A DNA stretch of 43,552 nt from a virus. Below, in pieces: positions 13,752 through 20,453 of this stretch (within the stretch, counting starts at the first letter, position 1; each line of letters opens with the position of its first letter). The translations under genes were made by a program, and so were the position numbers. Under the pieces are notes generated by a model. That model did not search any database. It saw only the letters and a program-made list of their open reading frames with translations, and had not been told where the DNA came from. The stretch spans positions 1-43,552 of IMG/VR virus record IMGVR_UViG_3300042527_000442, one strand, 5' to 3'.

Positions 13752-14208
13752 AGCCGATCTTTGCATCTGCGTCAACGAAGATGCTTTGCCCCCGCCTAGC
13801 CCTAGCCTCCATTTCAAGCACCTTCGCTCTGGTGCCGGGGAGCGCTGCCGTCTTGGGGGCTGCGTCCATTGCCGCCTGAACCTCAGCGACGATAGCGTCG
13901 GCCTCGTCTCGAATCAGCATGGAGGCGTCGTGGATGAGCGTCTGGTCGCAGCGGGCGGCGCGGGCCGCGTAGGTCTCGCCCTCTAGTGACTGCCCGCCTG
14001 CCGTCTCAGGATGAGCGAAGAGCCGGACGGTATATCTCGCGTGTGCGTGGATTCGCGTCAGCCGGGTCAGCCAGTCGCGGACCTTCACCGGGACCGATCT
14101 TCGGATCGTCTCCTTTTCGGCGGGCGGCTTTTTTCTTGGCTTTGCGTTTGGGCATGGAGCGGCCCTCGGTTTGTCCTGCCCGAAAAATGTCCGCTGTACG
14201 TCAGACAT
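13750..14208 (-). CDS. Late-region protein of unknown function
   Basis: A 152-residue protein. The N terminus (residues 1-40) is Lys/Pro-rich with a F-F-G-Q-D-K-P-R motif. The centre contains R-I-H-A-H-A-R-Y and a helical region, and the C terminus is a long Ala-rich helix (E-A-D-A-I-V-A-E-V-Q-A-A-M). It is the last gene of the long minus-strand late operon, convergent with integrase. I used the ATG at 14206-14208; the frame extends to 14304 but that part overlaps the neighbouring gene. No family recognised. Confidence 0.65.
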   Translation of the reverse strand: MSDVQRTFFGQDKPRAAPCPNAKPRKKPPAEKETIRRSVPVKVRDWLTRLTRIHAHARYTVRLFAHPETAGGQSLEGETYAARAARCDQTLIHDASMLIRDEADAIVAEVQAAMDAAPKTAALPGTRAKVLEMEARARRGQSIFVDADAKIG

Positions 14209-14234
14209 GATGGCGGGCGATTTTCGCTTAGGCG

Positions 14235-14633
14235 TCAAGCGGCGCGGGGATTGTGCCGCACGATGGCGATCACGGCTCGGATGCCGATGCGGGCCTCGGG
14301 GCAACTGAACCAGAGGTTCGCAAACTCGACGACGCAGGCTCGGAGCACCAGGTCGAGGGCAGCCTCGTGGCTCGGCTTGCAGCCCCAGCGGGCCTCGATG
14401 TTTTCCCTGACCTTCGCGGTCGTGACGGCGATCGCGTCGAGCACGTCGTCAGCCGCCCTGGGGGTGGTCATCCTAGCGGCGATGTCTGCCATCGTCCTTT
14501 CGGGCCAGCACCGGCAAATTTCGGTGACGATCACGTCGCAGGTGTGCTCAAGCTCGGCGGCGCGTGGGCCGATCTGCTCGCGCACGGCGTCGCACAGTTC
14601 CCGCAGCGTCAACGTATCGAGCGCGTCGCCCAC
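14235..14633 (-). CDS. Alpha-helical protein of unknown function
   Basis: A 132-residue, mostly helical protein with cysteines at C14, C32, C40, C42, C84, C99 and C110. No signal peptide is visible. The GTG start at 14631-14633 is preceded by GGAGG five bases away, which decides the start. It lies between the lysis-like cluster and the terminal gene of the operon. Function unknown. Confidence 0.68.
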   Translation of the reverse strand: MGDALDTLTLRELCDAVREQIGPRAAELEHTCDVIVTEICRCWPERTMADIAARMTTPRAADDVLDAIAVTTAKVRENIEARWGCKPSHEAALDLVLRACVVEFANLWFSCPEARIGIRAVIAIVRHNPRAA

Positions 14634-14648
14634 CGTCGCCTCCAGCTA

Positions 14649-14966
14649 TTAGGGCTTGGCCGGCGAGACAGTCGCGGGCGACGCGCCCGGCACGCGGCAA
14701 CGCCCATCGGGGCAACCGGGCTTTTTCTTGCACCGCTCACAGGTGCAGGTGCATCGCTGCTCCACTCGCCCGTCAGGCTTCCAGACGCCGTTAACGCACG
14801 TCCTGCCGCAGACGCACTCAGCGGGCGTCGGCGTGGGGGCGGCATCCCCAGCGACCATGCTGGCCCGTGCAGCGGCGACCGCAGCGGCAGCCCTCGGGTG
14901 TTCGAGGCTTGCCGACACGGGGTCAGCCGACAGAGCGGCGAGCGTCGCCAGGATCCATTCCCACAT
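14649..14966 (-). CDS. Cys-rich secreted or membrane-anchored small protein
   Basis: A 105-residue protein with a hydrophobic start (W-I-L-A-T-L-A-A-L-S-A) that could be a short signal or anchor, a Thr-Pro linker (residues 44-49), and a cysteine-rich module (about 51-90) of the type C-V-C-G-R-T-C...C-T-C-T-C-E-R-C...C-P-D-G-R-C. The spacing looks like a disulfide or metal-binding knot. AGGAG lies nine bases before the ATG. It sits two bases downstream of another membrane protein and close to the papain-like peptidase, so an envelope role during lysis is likely but unproven. Confidence 0.68.
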   Translation of the reverse strand: MWEWILATLAALSADPVSASLEHPRAAAAVAAARASMVAGDAAPTPTPAECVCGRTCVNGVWKPDGRVEQRCTCTCERCKKKPGCPDGRCRVPGASPATVSPAKP

Positions 14967-14968
14967 GG

Positions 14969-15232
14969 CTAGAAACTCCTAGCGTGGTCGACGACCGGAT
15001 GCCCGTCCTCACCGATCTGGTGCTGCACGAGGCGGGATTCCTTCGGCGGCTGCTCTGCGATGAGCGCGATCCAGAGAAGATTCTTCGCCGCCTTGGCGAT
15101 CCACCGGAGCACGGGGCGGTCGTTCGCGGGCGTCGGGTTGACCGGCGACGAGGGCGACGATGAGAGCCACCATCCGGCAGACGTGCAGACGAGGCAGACA
15201 ATGGCGAGTTGCTTGTTGGTGAGTTGGATCAT
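14969..15232 (-). CDS. Small membrane protein, holin-like candidate
   Basis: An 87-residue protein with a hydrophobic segment at residues 8-24 (L-A-I-V-C-L-V-C-T-S-A-G-W-W-L) and a second, weaker one near 43-58 (W-I-A-K-A-A-K-N-L-L-W-I-A-L-I-A), then a charged tail. Two segments and small size fit a class II holin or a membrane regulator of lysis. The ATG overlaps the stop of the peptidase gene as ATGA, so the two proteins are made together. Confidence 0.65.
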   Translation of the reverse strand: MIQLTNKQLAIVCLVCTSAGWWLSSSPSSPVNPTPANDRPVLRWIAKAAKNLLWIALIAEQPPKESRLVQHQIGEDGHPVVDHARSF

Positions 15233-16338
15233 GGGGCGAGTTGGTAATCGAGGAATGGGTTGGGCTTGCGAGTGAGCGTGTTGACGGCGGGCATGAGCCA
15301 GTTGCCGTGATGGAGGTCGCGCCAGCCGAAACCGGCGACAGAGCCCACGGCGAAACTATCGAGCCCGGCAAGCATCCGGTCGACCGTCTGGCGATCGACC
15401 CAGAAACTCCCTTCGGGCATATCGGCGGGCCACTTCGGGCCACTGATCCACGACGGCCCCCATGAGTTTTGGCAGAGCAGACCGTCACGCGGCGAGCCGT
15501 TCTTGGCGTAGCGCACAGAGTGGAAGCACATCGCATGAGCCCATTGCCCACGCGCGGCGGCGAACGCATCCGGTCCTCTGGCATTCTCGAAGCCGACCAT
15601 CGAACAGACGGCCACCGGGAAGCCCGCCTCGATAGCGGCAGCCGCCTCGTCGAAGTTGCGGACGAGGGCGACGTGTTTCGTCGGATGCTTCTTTGCGACC
15701 GCGTCGAGCTTGCCCTTGTCGCCTTGGCCGCCGTTGCCCCAGTTGCCCCACTGCTTCGCCCGGTCGGCGGAGTAGTCCGTCAGGTCGACGCCGTCGTAGG
15801 GCTGGCGATAGATGACGCCCCAGTCGCGAAACCAGCGGGCAGCCGCGCCGCCGTAGGAGCCATCGCTCCACCCGCCACCGCCCTCGGGCTTATTGCGGGC
15901 CTCGACGCGCGAGCCGCCGTAACAACTTTCGGAACTCACGCGGAGCGGAGGATCGGCGAGCCGCCCCGTCTCCCAGTCGACGCATTGAGCGATCCAGACG
16001 GCGTGCTCGCCCCAGGCCCACGAAACGCAGTCGCCGATTCCCTGCCGGCCGCAAACCCAAGGCTTGCCGTAGCGGGATGCGTGAGCCTTGTACGCAGAGC
16101 GATAGAGGAACGTGTCGACGCCCTTCGCCTTGGCGATCGTGTCGGCCCCGGCGTCACGAAAGAGCGGCTGGTCGAGCTCGGCCAGAAACTCCTTCACGCC
16201 CTCGGGGTTTGGCGCGTATCCGAACTGCGACCCTGACGGCGTGTGCCGCTGCGATACGGCGAGGTAGACGGCGATGAATAGCAACGCCGCCGCGCCGACA
16301 AACTGCCAGGCTCGAATCTCGTCAACGGGTCGCTTCAC
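15229..16338 (-). CDS. Membrane-anchored papain-like (C1-type) cysteine peptidase
   Basis: A 369-residue protein. Residues 11-28 form a single N-terminal membrane anchor. The following domain carries the papain-fold residues in order: an oxyanion Gln and catalytic Cys in G-R-Q-G-I-G-D-C (Q99, C104), a catalytic His in Q-W-A-H-A-M (H268) and the Asn of Q-N-S-W-G (N291). The GTG start at 16336-16338 has GAAGGG just upstream and trims 15 residues that overlap the neighbour. Phage endolysins usually cut peptidoglycan; a papain-fold enzyme could cut peptide cross-links or envelope proteins. Surrounding membrane proteins suggest a lysis cassette. The alternative is a virion-associated or exclusion-related protease. 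Confidence 0.82.
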   Translation of the reverse strand: MKRPVDEIRAWQFVGAAALLFIAVYLAVSQRHTPSGSQFGYAPNPEGVKEFLAELDQPLFRDAGADTIAKAKGVDTFLYRSAYKAHASRYGKPWVCGRQGIGDCVSWAWGEHAVWIAQCVDWETGRLADPPLRVSSESCYGGSRVEARNKPEGGGGWSDGSYGGAAARWFRDWGVIYRQPYDGVDLTDYSADRAKQWGNWGNGGQGDKGKLDAVAKKHPTKHVALVRNFDEAAAAIEAGFPVAVCSMVGFENARGPDAFAAARGQWAHAMCFHSVRYAKNGSPRDGLLCQNSWGPSWISGPKWPADMPEGSFWVDRQTVDRMLAGLDSFAVGSVAGFGWRDLHHGNWLMPAVNTLTRKPNPFLDYQLAP

Positions 16339-16774
16339 CGGCAGCCCTTCCGATCTCGCGATACGCTGCCGCCCACGCCTCACGCTGCGACTTGCTCACC
16401 GGTCCACCGCTCTTGCCGACTGCACCGTCGAGAAACGCCTCGATGGATTCCCTGACCTTTGGCTGCCGCTCGCCGATGCTTTCGCCACGGCAACGCAGGA
16501 TCCTCGCCCGCGTGCGAAGTTCGTCGTATTGCGTGCCGGTCTTGAAGAACGGCTCGCCCTGGGCGGCGTCGTGCTCGATCTCAATGGCGAGCTCGTCGGC
16601 AAAGGCTGCGAGGGTCGCGGCGTCGGCCGCAGCGGTCGGGCCGATGAACTTGCCACGCAAGACGAGAGCGCCGCCGGGGGCCGGTGCCGGGGCGGGCCTG
16701 CTCTCCAACACCCACGCAAGCAGGCAGCCGAGCACCAGGGCCGAGGCGAGCGTGTAGCGGGCGCGGTCTGTCAT
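16322..16774 (-). CDS. Membrane-anchored protein of the lysis-like cluster
   Basis: A 150-residue protein with an N-terminal hydrophobic anchor (residues 8-22, L-A-S-A-L-V-L-G-C-L-L-A-W-V-L), an Ala-Pro linker and an external helical domain. The C10-like position and the linker are reminiscent of spanin-type proteins, but C17 is not in a clear lipobox. Its end overlaps the peptidase start and its ATG overlaps the upstream stop as ATGA. A role in envelope disruption is inferred from context only. Confidence 0.68.
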   Translation of the reverse strand: MTDRARYTLASALVLGCLLAWVLESRPAPAPAPGGALVLRGKFIGPTAAADAATLAAFADELAIEIEHDAAQGEPFFKTGTQYDELRTRARILRCRGESIGERQPKVRESIEAFLDGAVGKSGGPVSKSQREAWAAAYREIGRAAGEATR

Positions 16775-17022
16775 GGCTTGTCGCTCCCGGCGACCAGGGC
16801 GAGCGTCAGCGTGTCGATCGCCTTCTTCTCCGCTTCCGCCAGGCTCTCCGTCTGGAGGAGCCGCAAGCGGACGTGGGCGAGGTCAGCGATTGCCGACTGA
16901 TAGGTCGGGGCGAGGTGCGGCGGTGGTGCCGGCTCTGGGCCGAGCGACGGGGCAGCCCGGCGGGCGAGCATCGGGCCGACGAGGAGAGCGGCAGCGCCGC
17001 CCAACAGGAGGACGTAGATCAT
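16771..17022 (-). CDS. Small bitopic membrane protein, i-spanin-like
   Basis: An 83-residue protein: hydrophobic segment at residues 1-18 (I-Y-V-L-L-L-G-G-A-A-A-L-L-V-G), a basic A-R-R turn, a proline-rich linker and a C-terminal helix with heptad character (residues 47-75). This topology matches inner-membrane spanins. The start at 17020-17022 overlaps the previous stop as ATGA; the longer frame to 17130 is not protein-like. Family not certain. Confidence 0.65.
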   Translation of the reverse strand: MIYVLLLGGAAALLVGPMLARRAAPSLGPEPAPPPHLAPTYQSAIADLAHVRLRLLQTESLAEAEKKAIDTLTLALVAGSDKP

Positions 17023-17396
17023 GCGTCGTGGGCTTTCCTCACAAGGGGCAAGAGCGATTCGATGGCACCGCTGGCGACCAATAGCAGCAGTTGGCGGGCG
17101 GCCGGTTTCAGGATGATCCAGACGGGCCACGCGAGCGCGGGGATCGCCCGGTCTGCAACGGTGTCGAACAGGAGAGCGATCGCGTTGAGGACGAACTGCT
17201 TCCGCTCGGCACCTTCGACGGGGATCGCGTCGGCCGCCTCAATGGCGATTCGCATCAGAGCGACGGCGAGCTCGCCAAACTCCGCGAGCGTGATCCCGCC
17301 AGCGGCCTTGACCTTCGCGATGCTGACGAACGCCCGAACCTTCTCGGCGAGCGACACGAGGTCGTAGGCGGCCTGGAGCGGAGCGGACGAGATCAT
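17019..17396 (-). CDS. Hydrophobic protein of the lysis-like cluster
   Basis: A 125-residue helical protein. Two hydrophobic regions, roughly residues 65-85 and 90-115 (A-W-P-V-W-I-I-L-K-P-A-A-R-Q-L-L-L-L-V-A), could insert in the membrane. The N-terminal half is amphipathic with A-G-G-I-T-L-A-E-F-G-E-L. It starts at an ATG overlapping the previous stop as ATGA. Holin is possible, though the segments are less clean than in classical holins. Confidence 0.62.
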   Translation of the reverse strand: MISSAPLQAAYDLVSLAEKVRAFVSIAKVKAAGGITLAEFGELAVALMRIAIEAADAIPVEGAERKQFVLNAIALLFDTVADRAIPALAWPVWIILKPAARQLLLLVASGAIESLLPLVRKAHDA

Positions 17397-17629
17397 TTCA
17401 CGAGCCCCATGAGGATTGCCCGGCGGGCGGAATCGAGAGAGCAGCCGAGGCGGAACGCGACCAGTTGCACATGCGATGCCGTCAGCGGCGCGGGCCGCTT
17501 GCTCGTCACCTTGCCCCAATACTCCTGCGTCTTTGTGTAGTTGTTGGCGAGCGACACGACCTCACCGGCAGCCGCGATTGGTTCGCGCCCGTCAGGTCCG
17601 CCTCGACGCCAATGAGCCGCAGCGATCAC
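17393..17629 (-). CDS. Small HTH-like protein, GTG start
   Basis: A 78-residue protein. The C-terminal half reads T-A-S-H-V-Q-L-V-A-F-R-L-G-C-S-L-D-S-A-R-R-A-I, a plausible helix-turn-helix. The GTG at 17627-17629 has GGAGG five bases upstream. It begins a new translational unit about 50 bases after the previous stop, with intergenic motif 1 (17670-17680) in the gap, and overlaps the next gene by ATGA. Confidence 0.58.
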   Translation of the reverse strand: MIAAAHWRRGGPDGREPIAAAGEVVSLANNYTKTQEYWGKVTSKRPAPLTASHVQLVAFRLGCSLDSARRAILMGLVK

Positions 17630-17669
17630 GTCAGCCTCCGACCGTTCAGATTGGTCGAAAACCGGACGC

Positions 17670-17680
17670 GACCGTAGGGG
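17670..17680. repeat. Intergenic motif 1, copy c
   Basis: GACCGTAGGGG on the plus strand, directly next to the TAG stop of the gene ending at 17681. It shares 13 bases (GCGACCGTAGGGG) with the copy at 33788-33800. Confidence 0.5.
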
Positions 17681-18439
17681 CTATTCCCGGTCGGTTTCGC
17701 GGTGGAGCACGAGGGCGATCGCCGCGTAACAGGCGATGTCTTTGAGCGTGTCCTCGACCCCGTCGAACTCGCATTTGCCACGGCGGAAGAACGCTTTGAG
17801 CCGGTGCATCTTGTCGCTGATTCGCAGGATGCAGCCGGCCCAAGCGGGCATATTCACCACGTCGGCCGACGATCGGATGTTGCTCAGAGCGTCTTCGTCG
17901 ATCCCGTAATCAAGGGTCTTGCGAAGGTGGAGCGACTTGAGCTCGTCGAGCACGGCGAGAAACTCCCGAGAGCCGGGTCGGATCGAGTCCTGCGGCGCGA
18001 GCAGCCCGTCCCCCGTATGACGTATGTCAACTGGCTCGCGCTCGCCCTTCAGTTCGCGCTCGCCTTGGAGAATCCAGTCCACCGGGATCGACGTGACATC
18101 GGCGTCGGCAATCTCGGTCGGCGACTCCTGCTCGGTCGTGTCGAAGCACCGGGCAGCGGCCTCCTGGGCAGGCTTGCAACCGGCCAAAGAAGCGGCCATC
18201 GGCGAGTAGCCACGCCTCTTCGGATCGTCCTCGGGCGTCGCATCCATGCGAGCGGCGACGGCTTCGCGGAGGGCTCGGTTCTCGGCTTCCAACTGGTCAA
18301 ACGCTGCGGTCATGGTGGCCCTTTCCTTGAGGAGTCTGAGAACGTCTGCGGCGAGCGTGCCACTCGTGCCGGTGTATGCACCAGAGAAGCGGCGAGCGCG
18401 ATACTCTGCCTCTCGGAGATAATCTGCGGAGAGCGTCAA
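17681..18439 (-). CDS. DUF1599/MazG-like nucleotide-associated protein with an N-terminal coiled coil
   Basis: A 252-residue protein. An N-terminal helical region includes a short coiled coil (F-D-Q-L-E-A-E-N-R-A-L-R-E). The C-terminal about 95 residues match the all-helical DUF1599 pattern: L-R-K-T-L-D-Y-G, then I-L-R-I-S-D-K-M-H-R-L-K, then E-D-T-L-K-D-I-A-C-Y-A-A-I-A-L. Such domains accompany phage nucleotide metabolism or modified-base pathways and resemble all-alpha NTP pyrophosphatases, whose acidic D-K-x-x-R and D-x-x-x-Y residues are present. A TTG at 18437-18439 overlaps the phosphoesterase stop as TTGA and has GAGGG upstream, so I start there. Enzymatic activity is inferred. Confidence 0.7.
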   Translation of the reverse strand: MTLSADYLREAEYRARRFSGAYTGTSGTLAADVLRLLKERATMTAAFDQLEAENRALREAVAARMDATPEDDPKRRGYSPMAASLAGCKPAQEAAARCFDTTEQESPTEIADADVTSIPVDWILQGERELKGEREPVDIRHTGDGLLAPQDSIRPGSREFLAVLDELKSLHLRKTLDYGIDEDALSNIRSSADVVNMPAWAGCILRISDKMHRLKAFFRRGKCEFDGVEDTLKDIACYAAIALVLHRETDRE

Positions 18440-19620
18440 GCCTTCGCCCTCGGTGACGCAACGTGCATTGAGCAGAGCCCGCCGTCTGGCTCGTAGATGA
18501 ATGTCTCGCACGCTTGGCGAGAGCCGATGAATCCGTTGACGCTGTGCCAATCGTCGGGCGGGCAGAGGGCCGGGGCCGTTCGCACGATCACGCCGTCGAG
18601 CGTCTCAATCGGTCGCTGCCATTCCGCAGCCTGAGAATGGAAATGTCCGGTATGCCATTCCCGGTATGGGCATTTGGCCCAGTGCTGCGAGGCTTCAAGG
18701 GCCATGATCTGCGGGAGCTTTTTCTTTGCTCTGTGGCCGTGGGCAAAACCGAGGAGGTTCCGCCCGTGGGTGAGGTACTGCCGCCCGGTGAAGTCCTCTT
18801 TGACTCGCACCGACTTCGACCCGCGAAAACGCTCCGAGAGGATCCGCTGAAACGTCCAGGTCAACACCTCGTCGTGGTTGCCGTTGACAATCACGACATC
18901 GGTAGGGACCGACTGCGACGAACGCTCGACGATGCGGAGCAGCGTGTCGCAGCCGACAGCGATCATCTTCTGGAGCCGCCCGTCCCGCTCTAGCGGCGTG
19001 CCGCTGGTCGTGCTGCCGTCTGGCCGGTCGTAGTGGAAGAGGTCGCCGAGAAAGGCGATCGTGCGTCGAGTGGGCTTGTGGGAATCTCCCACCGCTACGA
19101 GCTCGTCGCCTGCCTGCCCGACAAGCCGCTCGGCCAGGTCGAGATCATAGTCGTCGCCTCCGGTCGTGCGGCCCCAGGCGTATTTTCCGAAATGACAGTC
19201 GGCGACTACGAGCACTTGCCAGAGACCGCTCCGCTTGGGTGCCTTGACAGTCTTGGTCAAGGGCCGGCGAATCTCCTTCTTCGCTGCATCGATCATCGAC
19301 GCCACGCATTCAAGCGTCGTCGGCCCGCCCTTCGGCTTGAGCCGCACGTGAACGCGGTGAAGCTCCGTCACGACCGGCTCGCCCGTGTCTTTGTCCGCCG
19401 TGAGTCCTTCCCACTTGGTCGCTTCACTGGTGGCTATCTCGAAGCGTGACATATCGGCTTCGATATGCCGCAGCAGATCCTCCACCGTGCGAATGCGAGT
19501 AGAGACGCTCTTCGCCTCAAGCCCTTCGGCGGTCTCCTTTTTGGAAACCTCCTCGATGGTCAGCCCTTTGTCGCCGTTGACCTTCGCAGCGATGTCAGCG
19601 ACTACGCTCTTTCGAGCCAT
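18436..19620 (-). CDS. Calcineurin-like metallophosphoesterase
   Basis: A 394-residue protein. The first about 130 residues are a helical extension containing T-R-I-R-T-V-E-D-L-L. The catalytic domain follows with all signature blocks: D-C-H at 141-143, G-D-x(4)-D at 192-198, G-N-H-D at 247-250, A-H-G-H at 293-296 and G-H-F-H at 325-328. These ligate two metal ions and hydrolyse phosphodiesters or phosphomonoesters. Related phage enzymes process DNA ends, RNA or nucleotides; the substrate here is unknown. The N-terminal extension might target DNA or a partner. It lies upstream of the DUF1599-like gene with a TTGA overlap. Confidence 0.87.
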   Translation of the reverse strand: MARKSVVADIAAKVNGDKGLTIEEVSKKETAEGLEAKSVSTRIRTVEDLLRHIEADMSRFEIATSEATKWEGLTADKDTGEPVVTELHRVHVRLKPKGGPTTLECVASMIDAAKKEIRRPLTKTVKAPKRSGLWQVLVVADCHFGKYAWGRTTGGDDYDLDLAERLVGQAGDELVAVGDSHKPTRRTIAFLGDLFHYDRPDGSTTSGTPLERDGRLQKMIAVGCDTLLRIVERSSQSVPTDVVIVNGNHDEVLTWTFQRILSERFRGSKSVRVKEDFTGRQYLTHGRNLLGFAHGHRAKKKLPQIMALEASQHWAKCPYREWHTGHFHSQAAEWQRPIETLDGVIVRTAPALCPPDDWHSVNGFIGSRQACETFIYEPDGGLCSMHVASPRAKA

Positions 19621-19853
19621 GCGAGCACCCCTTGGAATTGGACGTTCGCAATGCCTCTATCTTTGAGCGTCTTGGAAATCGCCTCGGCGGCTGGCTTCTT
19701 CCGCTTTCCAAATCTGCCTGAGTTGTAGGCGTCTTTGATCGCTTGCAGCGTGTCGGCGTGTTCCGGCGAAACCCGCTGGTGCCACGCCTGCGGTTGACGG
19801 GCCTCGATGTTGCCGAGCACGTCGTCGATGATGTCTGGCTTCCCCTTCGCCAT
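19602..19853 (-). CDS. Small putative DNA-binding protein
   Basis: An 83-residue basic protein. Residues 35-80 (A-D-T-L-Q-A-I-K-D-A-Y, R-K-K-P-A-A-E-A-I-S-K-T-L-K-D-R-G-I) resemble a helix-turn-helix with a second basic helix. The frame ends 19 bases inside the phosphoesterase gene, and it begins at a TGATG junction with the upstream zincin-like gene. The pattern of a small HTH directly before a large enzyme gene resembles terS-terL pairs, but the downstream gene is a phosphoesterase. Function unknown. Confidence 0.65.
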   Translation of the reverse strand: MAKGKPDIIDDVLGNIEARQPQAWHQRVSPEHADTLQAIKDAYNSGRFGKRKKPAAEAISKTLKDRGIANVQFQGVLAWLERA

Positions 19854-20143
19854 CAGTCCTCCTCGTCGTCACGGTGGCGGAATCCTTCGGCGTCGAGCAC
19901 GCCCGAAAGCGTCTCCGAAAACTCGACTACCGCATCTTCAGACAAATCAGGCCAGCGGGCGTGAATGAGCTCGTGAATGAGGGTATCCAAGAGGTCAACG
20001 CCTCGGAGCCGGGCGTCGACGCGGATGCGACGCAGGGTGTAATTGCAATCGCCGTCGATGCCGCGAAGACGCTGCGACCGCTCAATCTTCCATCGCTGGT
20101 CGCCGACGTAGACGGTGCGGCGTTGGCGCTTCCTGCGGGGCAT
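19853..20143 (-). CDS. Zincin-like metallopeptidase (HExxH), SprT-like size
   Basis: A 96-residue protein. Residues 52-62 read L-D-T-L-I-H-E-L-I-H-A, containing the zinc-binding HExxH (H57, E58, H61), with acidic E69 and E74 following within a helix, the position of a third ligand in short gluzincins or minigluzincins. The N terminus is very basic (P-R-R-K-R-Q-R-R). The size suggests a minimal catalytic core. Phage zincins of this type may process structural proteins or act on host proteins. Its stop overlaps the next start as TGATG. Confidence 0.78.
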   Translation of the reverse strand: MPRRKRQRRTVYVGDQRWKIERSQRLRGIDGDCNYTLRRIRVDARLRGVDLLDTLIHELIHARWPDLSEDAVVEFSETLSGVLDAEGFRHRDDEED

Positions 20144-20190
20144 ATCGCCAGCGTAGAGCGAGCGTCAACGGGCAGGCAGGGCGTCGGGCG

Positions 20191-20358
20191 TCACTCCGCG
20201 TCCGGCTCCACCAACGTCTCCAGTTCACGCACCCGCCCGAGATACGCCGCGACCATGGCGTGAGCCTCCGCGATTGCTAGCGGCAGTACGGAGTAGCATC
20301 GCCAGACGCAGTACGCGCCGATCGTGGAGCAGAGCAGGAGTTCGAGGGTGTGTCTCAC
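20191..20358 (-). CDS. Small membrane protein, GTG start
   Basis: A 55-residue protein with a hydrophobic N-terminal half (H-T-L-E-L-L-L-C-S-T-I-G-A-Y-C-V-W) and an amphipathic C-terminal helix ending in R-V-R-E-L-E-T-L-V-E. The GTG at 20356-20358 overlaps the stop of the 32-codon frame as GTGA, which supports both. A longer frame reading to 20559 would run across the fibre gene end and is rejected. Function unknown; an envelope protein linked to the fibre genes. Confidence 0.6.
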   Translation of the reverse strand: MRHTLELLLCSTIGAYCVWRCYSVLPLAIAEAHAMVAAYLGRVRELETLVEPDAE

Positions 20359-20453
20359 GGCGACCGCCAGACGAGGTAGCACAGGCAGAGGGTTTGCATA
20401 ATCTCGCACGCGAGGCAGATCGTCTCTTCGTCGGCGAGGGCATAGTAGCTCAT
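20355..20453 (-). CDS. 32-residue Cys-rich mini-protein
   Basis: A tiny frame that begins at an ATG overlapping the LamG fibre gene stop as ATGA and ends at a TGA overlapping the next GTG. The product has four cysteines, in C-L-A-C and C-L-C-Y arrangements, and a hydrophobic end (M-Q-T-L-C-L-C-Y-L-V-W). The double coupling is the main evidence that it is translated. It may be a small membrane or metal-binding peptide, or just a translational bridge. Confidence 0.5.
   Translation of the reverse strand: MSYYALADEETICLACEIMQTLCLCYLVWRSP

Noticed and set aside
16322-17396. Firm assignment of spanin and holin to individual small membrane proteins
   Set aside because: Topology and location fit, but no family signature is visible, so only candidate status is given.
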